Shown: positions 21,464 to 33,900 of the stretch, piece after piece
Position numbering within the stretch: position 1 is the first letter of the stretch
Layout: each line of letters begins with the position of its first letter
Assembly (NCBI RefSeq): GCF_963576545.1
Contig: NC_083649.1
Coordinates: forward strand, 6,417,906-6,481,905
Length of the DNA: 64,000 nt
Direction: 5' to 3'
Source: Limanda limanda
Lineage: Eukaryota; Chordata; Actinopteri; Pleuronectiformes; Pleuronectidae
The notes under the pieces: generated by a model
Seen by the model: only the letters and a program-made list of their open reading frames with translations
The model's database searches: none
What the model was told of the DNA's origin: nothing
Program-made: the position numbers and the translations under genes

Positions 21464-23895
21464 TTAAAAATTAGAATTGAGTGAGCTCCAGTATAATAAC
21501 AAAAGTCAAGTGTGAGCTCTCTGGTCCGGTGCAGTTTATTAAGTAAGTTAGTCTCTCGGCCCCTCTGCAAGATGGTTAATCCAGCCCTGAGGACATGCTG
21601 AGAAAGTGAGTGCGACACAATGAGAGAAATGGAGAAGCTCACCTGTCTCTGAATGTGTGGTTGCTGTTTGTACCGTGATGGTAAACTGGTGGAAAAACAT
21701 GATTATGGAGCTCATAAATCATAATGAGAATTTTTGGGAAGTGTAGGTTCTTGATGTCAGAGGTAATCAAATCATCTTGATGTTCATGGATGTGTAATTG
21801 AATTAATAAACAAAATAATTGAAGTGAAATCTACTGGAATGCGGTAAATGGCCTGATTAACTTCCTTTGATGGCGTCTGTTACCTTGGTCCATCTGTACT
21901 CGGCATCGGGGGAAGCTCGGCAGAGAATCGTCACATTCTGTCCATTAGCCACTTCCAAGCTGCTGTTCGTGTCGTACGTTATTTCAACAACATCTAACGT
22001 AGATAATGTAGGATTAAAATGAATCAATGAATCAAGCGTATGGAAAACACAATGGGTGGTATCTGATGACTCTGCCTTTACACGCGATACACAAATACAA
22101 ACACCTTCATTGTCCTCTGCTTCTATTTATGATCATAACATTCCTTCAGTTCAATTATAGTTGTAAATAAGGGAAGAGTGTATTATTGTCCTGCATCAGT
22201 TTATGAGAGTCAAGAGAAAAATAAGCAGAAATACGTTTTTTTGCAATTATAAGATGTTAAATGCTGACAATCTAGAGATTATACAAAAGCAATATCAGCC
22301 TCGGAAAAAAATGTCTTTTAATACTGCCAGAAACGTGTGTTTGGGCATTCTGCATATTCACATGCAGAATCTGTTCGTCTAAACAGGATTAAAATGTTAA
22401 AACACTTTATATGAGGTATCTTTTTTAATGTAAAGATATCGGAGCAGTACTCGCCATTGGTCGATACTAGATAAATTGAAAAGGGAAAAGCTCTATCGGA
22501 AATCTTTTCGATAAATATATATGACATGGGACAAATTGAACATCTACAAGAGAGTTTTTGACTGAAGCGTCAAACAGCGCTCGGCTCAACGGCAGCAACG
22601 CTCTGATGCAATCTGGAGTAACATGAAAAATATGCACCTGACAATAAGACGGAAGGTATCTGTGCAAGCCTTATCCAAATATTGAATCCTACGAGGACTG
22701 CAGAGTTTGTTTGAGGTGTGCAGGTGTGACTTTGCATGTACTTGCCTTTCTTCTACTTACCTTTAATCTTTAGCTCCGTCTCCCTCCTGATGGTGCCATA
22801 TGGAAAAGTTGCAATATCACAAATATAGATGCCGCTGTCCCATGTATTCACCTCAGGAAGGTGTAGATAGGACCCCATTGACTTGTCTGAATTCTCAAAA
22901 TGTAAAGTGAGATTAGGCCAAAATAAAACATCTCCCTGGTCTTGGCTAAACATAGCCAGCTTGGTGCTTTCATGGTTTTTCTTCCATTCAATGTTGACCA
23001 TCTTGAGGCCAGGCAGCTTTTCCACCAAACACTGTAGGGTGATGTTCTGGCCCACCACAGCTTCTTGGTCATAACGTGGAGTCTCAACATCGTGCCGGAA
23101 CCCTGTGAAGCATATCAGTTCATAGTGTTGCAAGCAAAGCAGAGTTAGGAGACAAAAACGCTAACTTTGAAGTTGAGAATACAGACTGCGATCCGCTGGG
23201 ACGCAGGCAGATAAAATCACAGAATTATTCTGAGGCAGCTTATCACACCAGAAGCCATTACGCATTTTCAAACCCGTGGTGAGCATCCCATCTCTGCTGC
23301 TGTATTCTATGAGCGACAGCACATGTGGTCCATGATTACCTTGTATAATCGAGGCACAGACGAGGAGTGAGAAGGCCGCTCCCAGTGCAGCTCCAGCCAC
23401 GTTTAAGATCCCCAAAGTCATTATGATCAATCAGGCTCAATCCATTGAGGGATTCAGCAAAAAGGCAGAACAGTAGACTGAGGTTGAAGTGAGGAGCAGA
23501 GACTGAGACTGTGAACAGGGTGACCCGTCTCCACAGACTGTGCTGAGACACCGAGTTTCTGTTCTGCAGTTTTGTGGTGAAAAAACTCAGCTGCAAAGCA
23601 AGTATTTGCAGAAGAGGTGTAGTGCTTATGATTATGTTTTCTTTAGTTGGTGCTAAGTAACAAGACCCAAGGAAGAGACTTGTTTGAGTTGAGGTTATTT
23701 TGCTGATTACATCGAAATCCTCTTTAAGAAAGATGCAGAGGGAGCACATCAATGTTCTTTCTAAATCAATTTCTCTTTTGTGAATTGGTTAATTCCATTC
23801 CTGCACAGGTTTAATAATCTTAAATAACTTGAAATTAAATTATTTTTGTATACATTTTTAAACTTCATTCTGGAATTAAACCTGAGCCACAGCGC
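21464..23895 (-). repeat. Segmental duplication, copy B
   Basis: Direct-orientation copy of 9261-12194. The left edge falls exactly at the CTAG end of the neighbouring Helitron-like repeat; the right edge falls at ccacagcgc. Intron 1 and the sequence just downstream of exon 2 are about 99% identical to copy A by eye, while parts of intron 2 are closer to 90%. Confidence 0.93.
21643..23430 (-). CDS. CD96-like partial copy B: signal, V domain and shortened second Ig domain
   Basis: Four open exons on the minus strand with intact GT/AG sites: 23430-23340 (signal), 23102-22761 (V domain), 21993-21884 and 21685-21643. The V domain keeps the Cys/Trp/Cys core, the N-glycosylation sites QNIT and PNLT, and the CDIATFPYG ending. 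Exon 3 has Cys changed to Tyr in EITYDTN. Exon 4 lost 114 bp (38 codons) including the old acceptor, but the new junction makes ttttccaccag just before FTITVQ, so frame and phase are kept. The stalk, TM and tail exons of CD96 are not duplicated, so by itself this copy cannot make a membrane receptor. It ends in phase 1 and could splice to the phase-1 stalk exon at 19334. Alternatives are a secreted V-domain protein or an unexpressed fragment; the open frame and replacement-rich changes argue against long neglect. Confidence 0.75.
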
Positions 23896-25724
23896 CCTCT
23901 GCAGCCAGACCTGGTGATTACTTCTGTTGGGCCCTGTATCCAGGCGATTAATAGTAGTTTTCATTTCCAGAAGAAACAGTGGACATTTTAAGTTTTTGGT
24001 AACTTGTCTTTTTTACTGATCTAAAGTTCAGATTTACTCTTGAACTTGCTGACACCATCCAACTTTTCTAAGCCGGTGAACCATCAAACCCATTTTGCAG
24101 CCGTAATTTTAAGGTTAAAAAAAAGAAGAAGCATAGTGTTGCATTAACTCAAAAGTCCTTGTGTTCTCATAAAGGATTTATTACACTCAATAACAACAAA
24201 TTAATCTGTATCTATTTCTTTAAGCTTCACCTGTTGATCGATACTCAACAGACAATAGATCCTGGAAATCTCCGTCTGCCCTTATTCTGTTTATCAGAGG
24301 AAAGACACGTGCGTTGTTAAACTTGCTTATTTGTAATAAAGACAATACAACTTATGAATTTGATAGCCTGATGGTCTCTGGGCTTCAGCCTTGTGTTGTT
24401 TTTGTCCTCTGTTCTTCTAAGTGGTGCTTTTCAGATTCTAATTTCATCAGCCGATCAGAAAGAAAACCAATTTAGACTTTTATTAGCGTCACAAAACAGC
24501 AATCTCGTTTCCCAAAGAGCTCGTCCAACTTTCATTCTTTCCATCTCTCCTTCACCTGTTATGAGCTCTCCCCCTTCATTTATTATGAATCGTCCCAGTA
24601 GAGGCGGCGTTCGGCTTTTAAATGATTGATCATTTTACAGTCCCATCCTGTGTATGACCTTTTATGAGTTAAATTAGGGCTTGGAAGGGTGTCTGCTATC
24701 TAAGAGGGAGATCTCCATCACTATTCTGTCAGTGTTTCATCCGATTGTGAGGGGGACTTGCTCCATTGCTCCATTTGATAAGGGCAGCATCACTTCCCCA
24801 GGGAGTCATGCTCAGGGATCTCTAACAGACTGTCCCATCACCATGACGACTTCATTTAGGGGTCCAAGACGGCTTTTGGCCCGAAATCCATCGCTTTAGC
24901 TTCCAATCACAGACAATGTTCCAGACACAAGACTGTGAACGGGAGTTAATCTCTTTCACGATTAAATAATAATGATGAACAGGAATTACTGGCTCTTCTC
25001 GCTGCTTCTTCCACTCTGGAAATAAAGTGGTGCGACCCGCTGGTGCACCCGGCTCCTCCTGCACGCACGTGATCTGCTCTGGAGGTCTTGAGGGTTCACA
25101 GATCCCTGTGCGACCTGCAGTGAATTGCACGTTTTGCTGTATATAACACCACAGCACTGATTGTGAACTCTGTCTGCACACATTAGTTATCTCTGTGTGC
25201 GTCTCATGTGTCCACTGACCTGAAAGGCGTTGTGCAACCAGTGTTAACACACGTTCACACATTATGCAATGCTCTTTTAGCCACAGTCACCGCTCACATT
25301 TCCTTTTAGCGCGGCTCCCTAAACAACTAATGTTACAATCCGGACTATTTGATTCTACTGCTGCTAAGTATGACCGAGTGTAACTTAACACCACTCTTAC
25401 ATTCTAACCTCCTGACCAATGACAATGAGGGGGCTTTTATCTTAATCCTGCACATCAAGAGTATTGATTGCGCCACACACGTGTTGTGGATCTCAAACTG
25501 TGAGGACGACCTTGTATAACGTTAAAGGACGTCTATGTGGTCACCTCATTAGAGAGGAACTCTTGACTCTCACTCTGCAAGCAAGCAAAGTGGCAGAGCA
25601 GGTTAACCTGTGGTCGATATCGCTGCACTGTTCCTACCCAGAGCTGAGCAGTGCCAGGTGCTAGTGAAGTTCTCATTGAGGGTGTTCTACCTTTTCAAAT
25701 GAACCTGCACCCATCTGTGTGTCA
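23896..25724. other. Upstream flank of CD96 copy B, no gene recognised
   Basis: I looked on the minus strand for an Ig exon that could belong to the orphan receptor tail and did not recognise one (no spliced YxC Ig signature). Open frames here (for example 24852-25262 minus) have no known motif. Confidence 0.35.
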
Positions 25725-25732
25725 GTCTTAAC
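25725..25732. repeat. Left target-site duplication of the hAT element
   Basis: gtcttaac, repeated exactly at 26568-26575 on the other side of the element. Eight bases is the hallmark length for hAT insertions. Confidence 0.93.
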
Positions 25733-26567
25733 TAGGGTTGCAAAATTCCGGGAATATTCAAAGATGGAAACTTTCCATGGAAATTAACAGGAATATTCGG
25801 GAATTAACGGGAATAAACAGGAATATACGGGAATTAACGGGAATAAACTGGAAATGTTGTGGGTAATTTGTACTAACTGTATTTACCTTGTCATATACAT
25901 AAATATAAACATTTTGATTTGTCATAGGCTGATTTGAGCCCTGAGGAAACTTTGGGCACTTGACTATATGCTTCTGCATCGTTGTGTCATTCTTAACATA
26001 GGTCTTTGCACAGTATTTGCAAATGTACACAGCCTTTCCTTCTACATTGGATGGGGTGAAATGACTCCACACATGAGATAGTGCACGTGGCATTGTTCTG
26101 TAGAATAAGATGAGAAAAGTTTGTAAAAAAACACTAATGCAATGCCAGAGATATAAATAGTTAGCCAACCAATTCGAATCTGTACTCATATTTTACAATT
26201 GATGGATAAATGAATGGAAATAGGCTAGATGAACAGATGAACAATCCTCAATCAGCATGCTAATATATTTTCCCCAGTAATATCATTGAAACTTACCTAT
26301 CTAGTCCTGCACACTACAGCAGGCCTCAATAGCCCTGCTGTAGAGTGAAGGATGCTGGGAGTTATCTGTGCATGTGATGGAAGAATGCACAGTGGAGGGT
26401 TGAAACTCAACGTGCAGTGTGTGCTTCACTCCTTACATCTTTAAAATAGAGTTTTGAATGATGTTTTTATTGCTCAGCGTTTAATTTGCTTATTTTTTTT
26501 TTTTTTCAAAATTCCCCAAATTCCCGAGCTAAACTTCCCATGGAAAGTTTCCTCCTTTGCAACCTTA
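25733..26567 (-). mobile_element. Non-autonomous hAT-family DNA transposon
   Basis: An 835-bp element with terminal inverted repeats (left tagggttgcaaa, right tttgcaacctta), flanked by an exact 8-bp duplication. Inside the left end there are short repeats of gggaattaacgggaataaac type. The minus strand carries one BED-finger exon but no RNase-H-like catalytic domain, so it cannot transpose on its own. Confidence 0.93.
25758..26093 (-). pseudogene. BED zinc-finger N-terminus of a hAT transposase (truncated)
   Basis: On the minus strand an ATG at 26093 follows a splice-acceptor-like ttattctacag. The peptide begins MPRALSHVWSHF and contains YICKYCAKTY...MQKHIVKC, the CxxC...HxxxxC pattern of a BED finger with its N-terminal aromatic residues. 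The frame then runs into terminal repeat sequence and stops. The catalytic and dimerisation regions are absent. BED fingers bind the transposon ends, so this is the DNA-binding remnant of the parent transposase. Confidence 0.8.
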
Positions 26568-26575
26568 GTCTTAAC
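26568..26575. repeat. Right target-site duplication of the hAT element
   Basis: gtcttaac, identical to 25725-25732. Confidence 0.93.
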
Positions 26576-29099
26576 ATTAGGTGGGATGTAGAGGCTGCAG
26601 AATGTGGTAGTGTGGTTGACCTGGTCTGAGATCAGTATCTCTATATGTCACTGTTTCAACGGTCACATTATAAAGATAGTAATATGCACCTGCACTGTCC
26701 CTAACTACATTATACTTTTGTTTTTAAATCATTCAGATGGCCCATTTCCCTTGCAGACAAGAAAAGAGTGTAGAATTTTATGCATGGTGTAATTTAAATA
26801 AAAGTCAGATACCCATTTGTGCACAGCTGAGTTCAGGAACACGACCATTAGCCCCAGGTTTACTGCAGCTGCAGAGAAGGACGGAATGAGATGATGTTTG
26901 TTTTTTACTTTTACTCTCGTCCGTCTACGAGGATGAATCAAGGGAAATGTCCTCTATTCATGTTTCATTATTCTGGCTGGATGCAGCAAAAACTTGAACT
27001 GTCCTTCAGGAGGGGACATTTCATTTCAAGAAAAAGTTGTAAAACTCGTATGAAATGTTTGACCACTGCAGGTGTACTTTTGGTTTCTTGTAAACCCGTG
27101 AAGATAAAGCACAAAAAGGAAATTAAGTTAATCAGTGGGGTCTAGGGGGATATAATAAGTTATGGGTAATCATATGAGCTCATCTACACCTTTAGAATTA
27201 ATTCATATCATTCATAGATAGATAGACTCCATTGGATATTAAATTCACTGAGGATCAGCTGAAGAAAGAAAAGAAATAGGTGAAACTTCGGTAGGTGAAA
27301 CAGAGACTGACAATATACACAGAAAGAAAATGCACACTCTGCACATCAGGATCTACAAGTGACGGAAAAACCAAACAATTGAATATATACAACCTAAAAC
27401 TACTAATAGGAATTACACCTATAACACAATTCCAAAAAAGATTGTAAGAAAACTCATTAGTTTGTGGTCAAATCCTTTCGGACTTCACAATCTCTCCCTC
27501 AGCCACAGAAAACATTCAAAATGAAGCTAAACTTAGAAACACATTGAAAATCTCTTTAAAAGGCATCAAAAGGCCAGTTTAGAGCTGATAATCCCCAATT
27601 ATTCCCCGGATGCATGAAACATCTCTTTGAAACGAAGCATAGAAGGTGAATTAAAGTGAATGAGATGGCAATGGAGAATTGTGAATGCACAACTCGCTGT
27701 TCTGCACAACAAAAGAAATGGAATCCGGCCTCTTTCCTCCAGTAGTGAAGAGGAGATTATTTTTGTGCTAAATCTGTAGAATAATCATAAAGTTGCTTCA
27801 AGTCAGATTCTCCTCTCGTGGAAATTCTTTTGTTTATCTTAATTGTCTTAGCCTTTGTTTACTTCCTTATCTTTTTTACTGTTTCATGGAATTACACTGA
27901 TCTCCGACAGCACAGATACGTTTCCCAATTTCGTTCGGTTCTTCCTCTGTTTAGTAGCTTGTGGGCGCGAATTAGAGTCGGTTGGAATTTGAATTTGTAA
28001 ATCGATTTACGAACATAGCCCACATTAATAGCTGACAATTTATCTACAATAGTAGCAGTACCACAATACTGTTCCATTTTTTGTGTGATGATAGTGTGAA
28101 AAAACAGACCCTACATGGTTGTCTCCAGGCTTCTTTCTGGAATAAGTCTCCTGGGAAAGTGATTTAAAGCAGCGAGGAAGAATTAACTCAACAGATGAGA
28201 TCCTCCGGCTCCAACTGTTCATTCCCATTATGGTCTGCACAGCTCCGTGCCGTGTTCGACCCTGAACTCCACGTACTTTCTCATGTCTCCTCCATCAGCA
28301 GTCAGTTGCTGTCTCGCTCTGAAACAACGTCCAGTGATTAGTGTTGAATGTTCCCTCAACTCTCCGGAGACGCTCGTTCCCACATGCGGAATTTCTTAGT
28401 AGCAGTAATTTATTTCCGTTCAACCTGGGACTCTGATTTATGACCATTTTTCCTTTCTCAGGAGAAGCTGAACTGCTTTTACTTAAGGTGGCTAATCTCG
28501 TCAGGTGGGAAATATCCACAACGTTGAGTGAAATGGGTTTAAAATAGGAAACAAATGAATATGTGCGATATGGAACAAGTCACTTGTTATTGTGTAGAAT
28601 ACACAGAGACGACTCAGTCGAGCTGTGGAGATTTTTAGCCTCTTTTAAATTTACTGAATGTTACAATTGGAATGCTCTCATCAAGCTGGCAGCCATTTTC
28701 AGTTTCTCTATCAAGCCAGTTGCTCACTACCTGCCTGCCCGGCACAAAATGGCAGATGGACAATATAACCTGAAGATCCAGTTGACAAATAAAATGAGAG
28801 TTAAGATTGGACCTAAATGTATAAAATGGTCAGAATAAGATTTGCTTAAGTCACCCTTTGCCTGCTGGGTGTGTAAAAGTGCAGCTGCTGTTTAAACACA
28901 GGCCATTGCTTGGCTGCCACAGCTTTTTAATTTTGTAGGATTGTTGTTGGAGTAGTGCAAGATTATTTTGTCTCATCTGCACCACTAACTGACTTTAAAC
29001 AGTTTTGGGGAAAGTGAGGATGTGAGAAGTGAATCTACTTATACTTGCAATATACTCGCATTTTAAGCCATTTTAGGAAAACTTGCGATATGTGATAAC

Positions 29100-29190
29100 C
29101 TTTTATTGTCATTGTACAGCACTTTGGTCAGTTTATGCTGTACTTAAATGTGCTCTATAAATAAAACTTACTTACTTACTTACTTACTAA
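29100..29190 (+). mobile_element. 3' tail of a non-LTR retroposon with (ctta)n
   Basis: The phrase tgtacagcactttggtcag followed by aaatgtgctctataaataaa and then five ctta repeats matches the usual 3' end of teleost LINEs and SINEs. The body upstream is too diverged to name. Confidence 0.6.
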
Positions 29191-30825
29191 CATTGTTTAA
29201 TATTGCAATGACGTGCTGTAAAACCAACCATTTGATTTCCTACCTGCTTCATGCTCTACCCGGATGCCGCCACTCACCTGAACGCTCCACAGATTTTGTC
29301 TGACCCGGACTTTCTCCTGCTGCTTTCTCAATATGCAAAGTCTGGATAATGTCTGAGCTCAATTGCTTTGATACCGTCTGGAGGTCATCTTGTAAAATGA
29401 CTTGTATACATGTTTGTGCAAATGACATTACACGTGTCCTTAAAACCTTTAACCCAGAACACATGAATTGATTTGTGGACTTACAGAGAGTCTGTCAAGC
29501 TAGTAACACTTTGTGATGCTAAGGCATGAATCTACATACAGAGTCACACACTGTGCGATGTTTTGTCTGTTATCTTTTGAGGGAATTTAAACTTTTGTCA
29601 TCTTGCCTAAAATGTACACTGTTGGTCACGATAAGCAAACACTGGCACTGAAGCCCAACATCTGACTGGAGCGATGAAAGGAAGTACGATCTAATCTAGT
29701 TTGTTTGTGCAGTAGATTTCTGTGCTTTTGTGTAGGTGGTTATGCGTTTTTTGGGGCAAAGGACGATTAAACAACTCATCCTATTTAATCGTAGAGACAG
29801 TTATTTTCCACGACCACGTTAGCTCCCTCTGCGAGCTACTTATATTTGATCATCTCTTAATGAGCCCCTGTTGGTATTCAGAGTGCAGTGGCAGTAAAAG
29901 CTGAGGAGAGGCAAGGAGCCTTTTACCAAATCTAACATAACACAACATAAAAACAAACCTTTCTGTAATAATACTGTGGAGAAATGTGTCCTTTGTGCGA
30001 AAAATATTCCATTATCTTATACTGTCAGTAGAAAGCGAAGCACACTCAGTTTAATATGAGCTATAGACAAAGAGAACGTGTTGTTTTTTCCCATTCATGT
30101 TTTAAAATGGCAAAAAAGTTACAAGAGGCTTAAATTAAACATGTTTGGGGAAGATTCACGTACATGAGTCATAGCCAAGAAAGCAATAACAACATATAAA
30201 TATAAAAAGAACAATACTTTTTAAAACACAATATTTATATATATACAAGGAGTAAAAAGCCTGATGCATGGTTCATATTCACAACAAGCAGGCATGTTCA
30301 CACACAAAGATCCATATTTTACTGTTTACTGATTATTATAATTCCTAAAACTAACACAAAATTATCGTTTCAATACATTAAATTATTGTACAGAGGCTGA
30401 AATGATCATACACATATGGTATTTATTGTACTTATTGTAAGACTGAAAATGAAATATCTACAATATCCCAATAGTCCTCACACCTTGATATAAAAAATAA
30501 TGCTTATGATTTATAATAACAGTTTATTTAGGCTTTAGCTTTTCCCAATAATGGTGCCGATTGAATTCAGTTTTTTCAGTTTACGTAATTGTTACCATAA
30601 CCACTCTGTCACATGACAGTAGATTATAACCTGTGAGTCAAACCTATTCCACTCACTTTGTTTTTATTTATTACACTGCCTTTTATAACCATTATATATA
30701 TAAATATATAACCTCAATGATGTATTCGGTGTCAGAAAAGCACAGAAGTGTGGTGTTTCACTTGCTCACAGTAATGAAGGCCAGTTACTATGAACCCAAA
30801 GACAAATCATAAGCTCCTTGATATG

Positions 30826-30950
30826 GGGAAAGCCGCCGACTCAGCGCTCTGTGGTCGGCTCTGATGCAGGGAGGCGAGCAGAGTGTTACCGAGGAGGCGG
30901 CGGCGGCGCTCGGAGGGAAGCCAGGCGCCGGCGTGCCACAGAGTCACATT
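30826..30950. other. Isolated GC- and CpG-rich patch
   Basis: About 125 bp with several CpGs (aggaggcggcggcggcgctc, caggcgccggcgtgcc) in an otherwise AT-rich stretch. No open exon or known motif ties it to a gene. It could be a small CpG island, an enhancer or chance composition. Confidence 0.4.
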
Positions 30951-33900
30951 GAGACGTGACTCATCGTCCTCCCGGCTAATTTCTCATTCACTTGTTTGAA
31001 CATCCCCTGCTATTAGTCACCGTGTTTATCTCCACTCCAGCTCCCCCTGACTGACTGATCTCGTAGTGCCACTCCACACAACCACTTTCTAATATGAGCA
31101 ATTTTGAGAGCACAGCTCCTCTCGCATTCACTGATTCCAGGAAGTTCAACAGTAAATATCACAACAAATTCAAAACTGTTGAAAAGGGACAACAAGTGGA
31201 TGTTTTTTATGTTATATCAAAAGAATGTTATTTGTACTCCTTTGTTTCAGTCACAGTAAGAATTTGGACGACTGGACTCTAATGACTGCATAGGATTTTC
31301 ATCACTTCTTATTTTATCTATTTATATTCCCTGAAATTATGGATGAATATATTCAAAATCAATCCAAAGACAAGTCAAGATTCTGGCATCAAGATGTTCT
31401 TAATCACCAATTATCTGCTACAATGTCAGACACATCAAGTCATCAAAAAGACGGCGATCACATAAATTATTTTCAGTCTGATTCTTTTTTTTCATTTGAT
31501 TCATCTTCAACATGTTTCTGCCCCAGTGGTGTTTGTATAGTTGTGCATTTAGGGTATGTAAGAGTTGCACAGTTTTATATTACAGATTGTTTTGTTGATG
31601 CTTTACAATCCTCTCATAAAGTAATTTAATCAGGGAAAATAATTTTAATTATTGACGTCAGGGCACAACTAGGTTTAACTGAATCTCGAGACTCTTGAGA
31701 AAAACCTCACAAAAAAAAATACAACAACACAAATCTTAGTTAAACATGATAATTTTCGATAATTAGCATAAAACACGAGATGCATCTGAGACTGATGGGA
31801 ATCATTTGTTTTGCAGGTATTTGCTCATAACAAAAAACATTAGCAAATATTACAAATTTGACCTGATGATGGTGCTTGATAATATTCAGTAAACAGATAA
31901 TTCCTCCTGAGATTGTCTCTAAACTATGAATGTCAAGTTATAGGTGAAACTTTTAATTGCTCCCATTGCAAGATGAAAACTCCCGGATCATTACAATTCA
32001 TCCTCTAGGCTCCATGAATATCTATATTTCTAATGGAACTTCATCCAGTTGTTTCACTTGTTGTTTTTACCACCAAAGATAGTTGCATTGGAAAGGAAAA
32101 GTCAGCGGAAGTCAGATGGATTCATCCAGGAACTTCTGCAGCCACTGTACATTATTGATTCAGTTATGAGCTGATAGTTACAGTTACTGACTTTGCCACG
32201 AGCCGAACAATTCATGTGGCTGAAATGCTATATTCTGAATAACCTGCACCATATGATCTTTCTCTCAAAAGCCATTTTAGGCCCTTTCACAGAATCTGTA
32301 ATTAGAATTTCCTCCACAACATCCTCCCTGTGGAATAGTTCATGATCTCTGGTGTCGGAGAGGCCTGAAGAGTATTGGTTTTCTTCCTGCACCTTTTTGT
32401 GCGATTGTTCTCAAAGAAGGAGCGTTTTTTGGCTCATGATTAAATTGCCACAGATACACAAAAACCTCTCAATCAGCAGGTACACATGAAAGGTTTTTGT
32501 GCATGACTGCGATGATCCACCTCCATCCCTAGACCCTGGTAGTGCAATGCCAGGAAACCCTGCCTTCATCAGAGCCAAGGTTATGTAATGACCCTTTGTG
32601 CTTTCCCTCACCGCAGAGAGGATGTTATTCCCACTGTCGGTTCCTGCATCCATGCCACATCACTGATGAGCTTCAGGCACAAGTGCTCAAATTTGCCTGC
32701 GCATTACACAATTACAGTTCCCTCTGCTTGGAACAGAAAAGAAAGTGGGCAAAGGCAGAGTGGATTTTCAGCCTCGCAGTCTTTGACAGAATCATTTTCC
32801 TCGATACTGGCAACAGCTACTTTCCGTGGTTTGTGTGAACATGAGTTCTCCTGGGCTGCGAGCAACTCTCCCTGCCGTGGAAGGGTCATCGGCCTTAATG
32901 TCTCCTCTGGGAAAGGAGACTATAGGAAATCAATCAAACTAAAAAAGTGCATTTAGGAAAAAAGCTGGCAGTTATGTAAAGCATGCAGAGTTTAAATGCG
33001 CATGTGGGGTCTTCTGAGGTTGAGAAGAAGATATTAAAGTGGAGTAGAAAACGAACGACTGATGCGATCGTGTTCTTTTGAGACGTTCTTGTTTAATTGT
33101 TTAAATTTAAGCTTCAGCAAGTTTGCAATTACTGACGCTGGCACAAAGCTTTCTACAAAATGTCTGGAACAAAGCAAAGTCTTTACCAACATAAGTAAAC
33201 ACAACCTTATGTGCTGATGATTACATAACCTTCTGCATACAGACCTACACAAATGAGATGTCAGAGACGATTACACATTAGACATCTTGGTATTACGAAG
33301 CAGGATCTGTGTCTGGCTCCTCTGCCCACATCCAGCCTGATTACACAACTACCACTGCTCGTGTTCAGGTCGGTTGGTTCGTCAGCAGCAGCTCCAGGAT
33401 CCACACGCTGAGGAGATAGTACGGCCGTGGAACGTGCCTCCTCACCCCCCCGGCTGTTGGGCTGGCTGCTCCATCTGAACTTTGGGCTCGATGCCAATGC
33501 AGCCTACAGAAGGAAGAGTGTGCTTTAAAAATACTAAATAACACAACCCTCCGTACTAGAATCATCATTTACAATCGGCTCCATCCTCAGACCTGATCAT
33601 GCAAGACAGAGCTGCTGTCACTTCCTAATCATCTGACCTCTCGTCTCACATAAGAAAGTGATGATCTGAACCAGGGGCTGGGAACCTCTGGCTGAGAGGA
33701 GAAACAAATTCAATAATTGCAGTTTTTTGCATTTTTCTGTGAATAAAGAAGAAAAACATTAACTGACTGAATGCTTTTGGGGTTTCAAACAGAAGTTCTT
33801 TTTTTTAGTTTAGTATTTTTAAGTTAAAAGACAAACCAGCATTCCTAGTTTGAGGGAGACAAACTCACAGTGATGCAAAACAGCAGATTTCGAGCATCAT

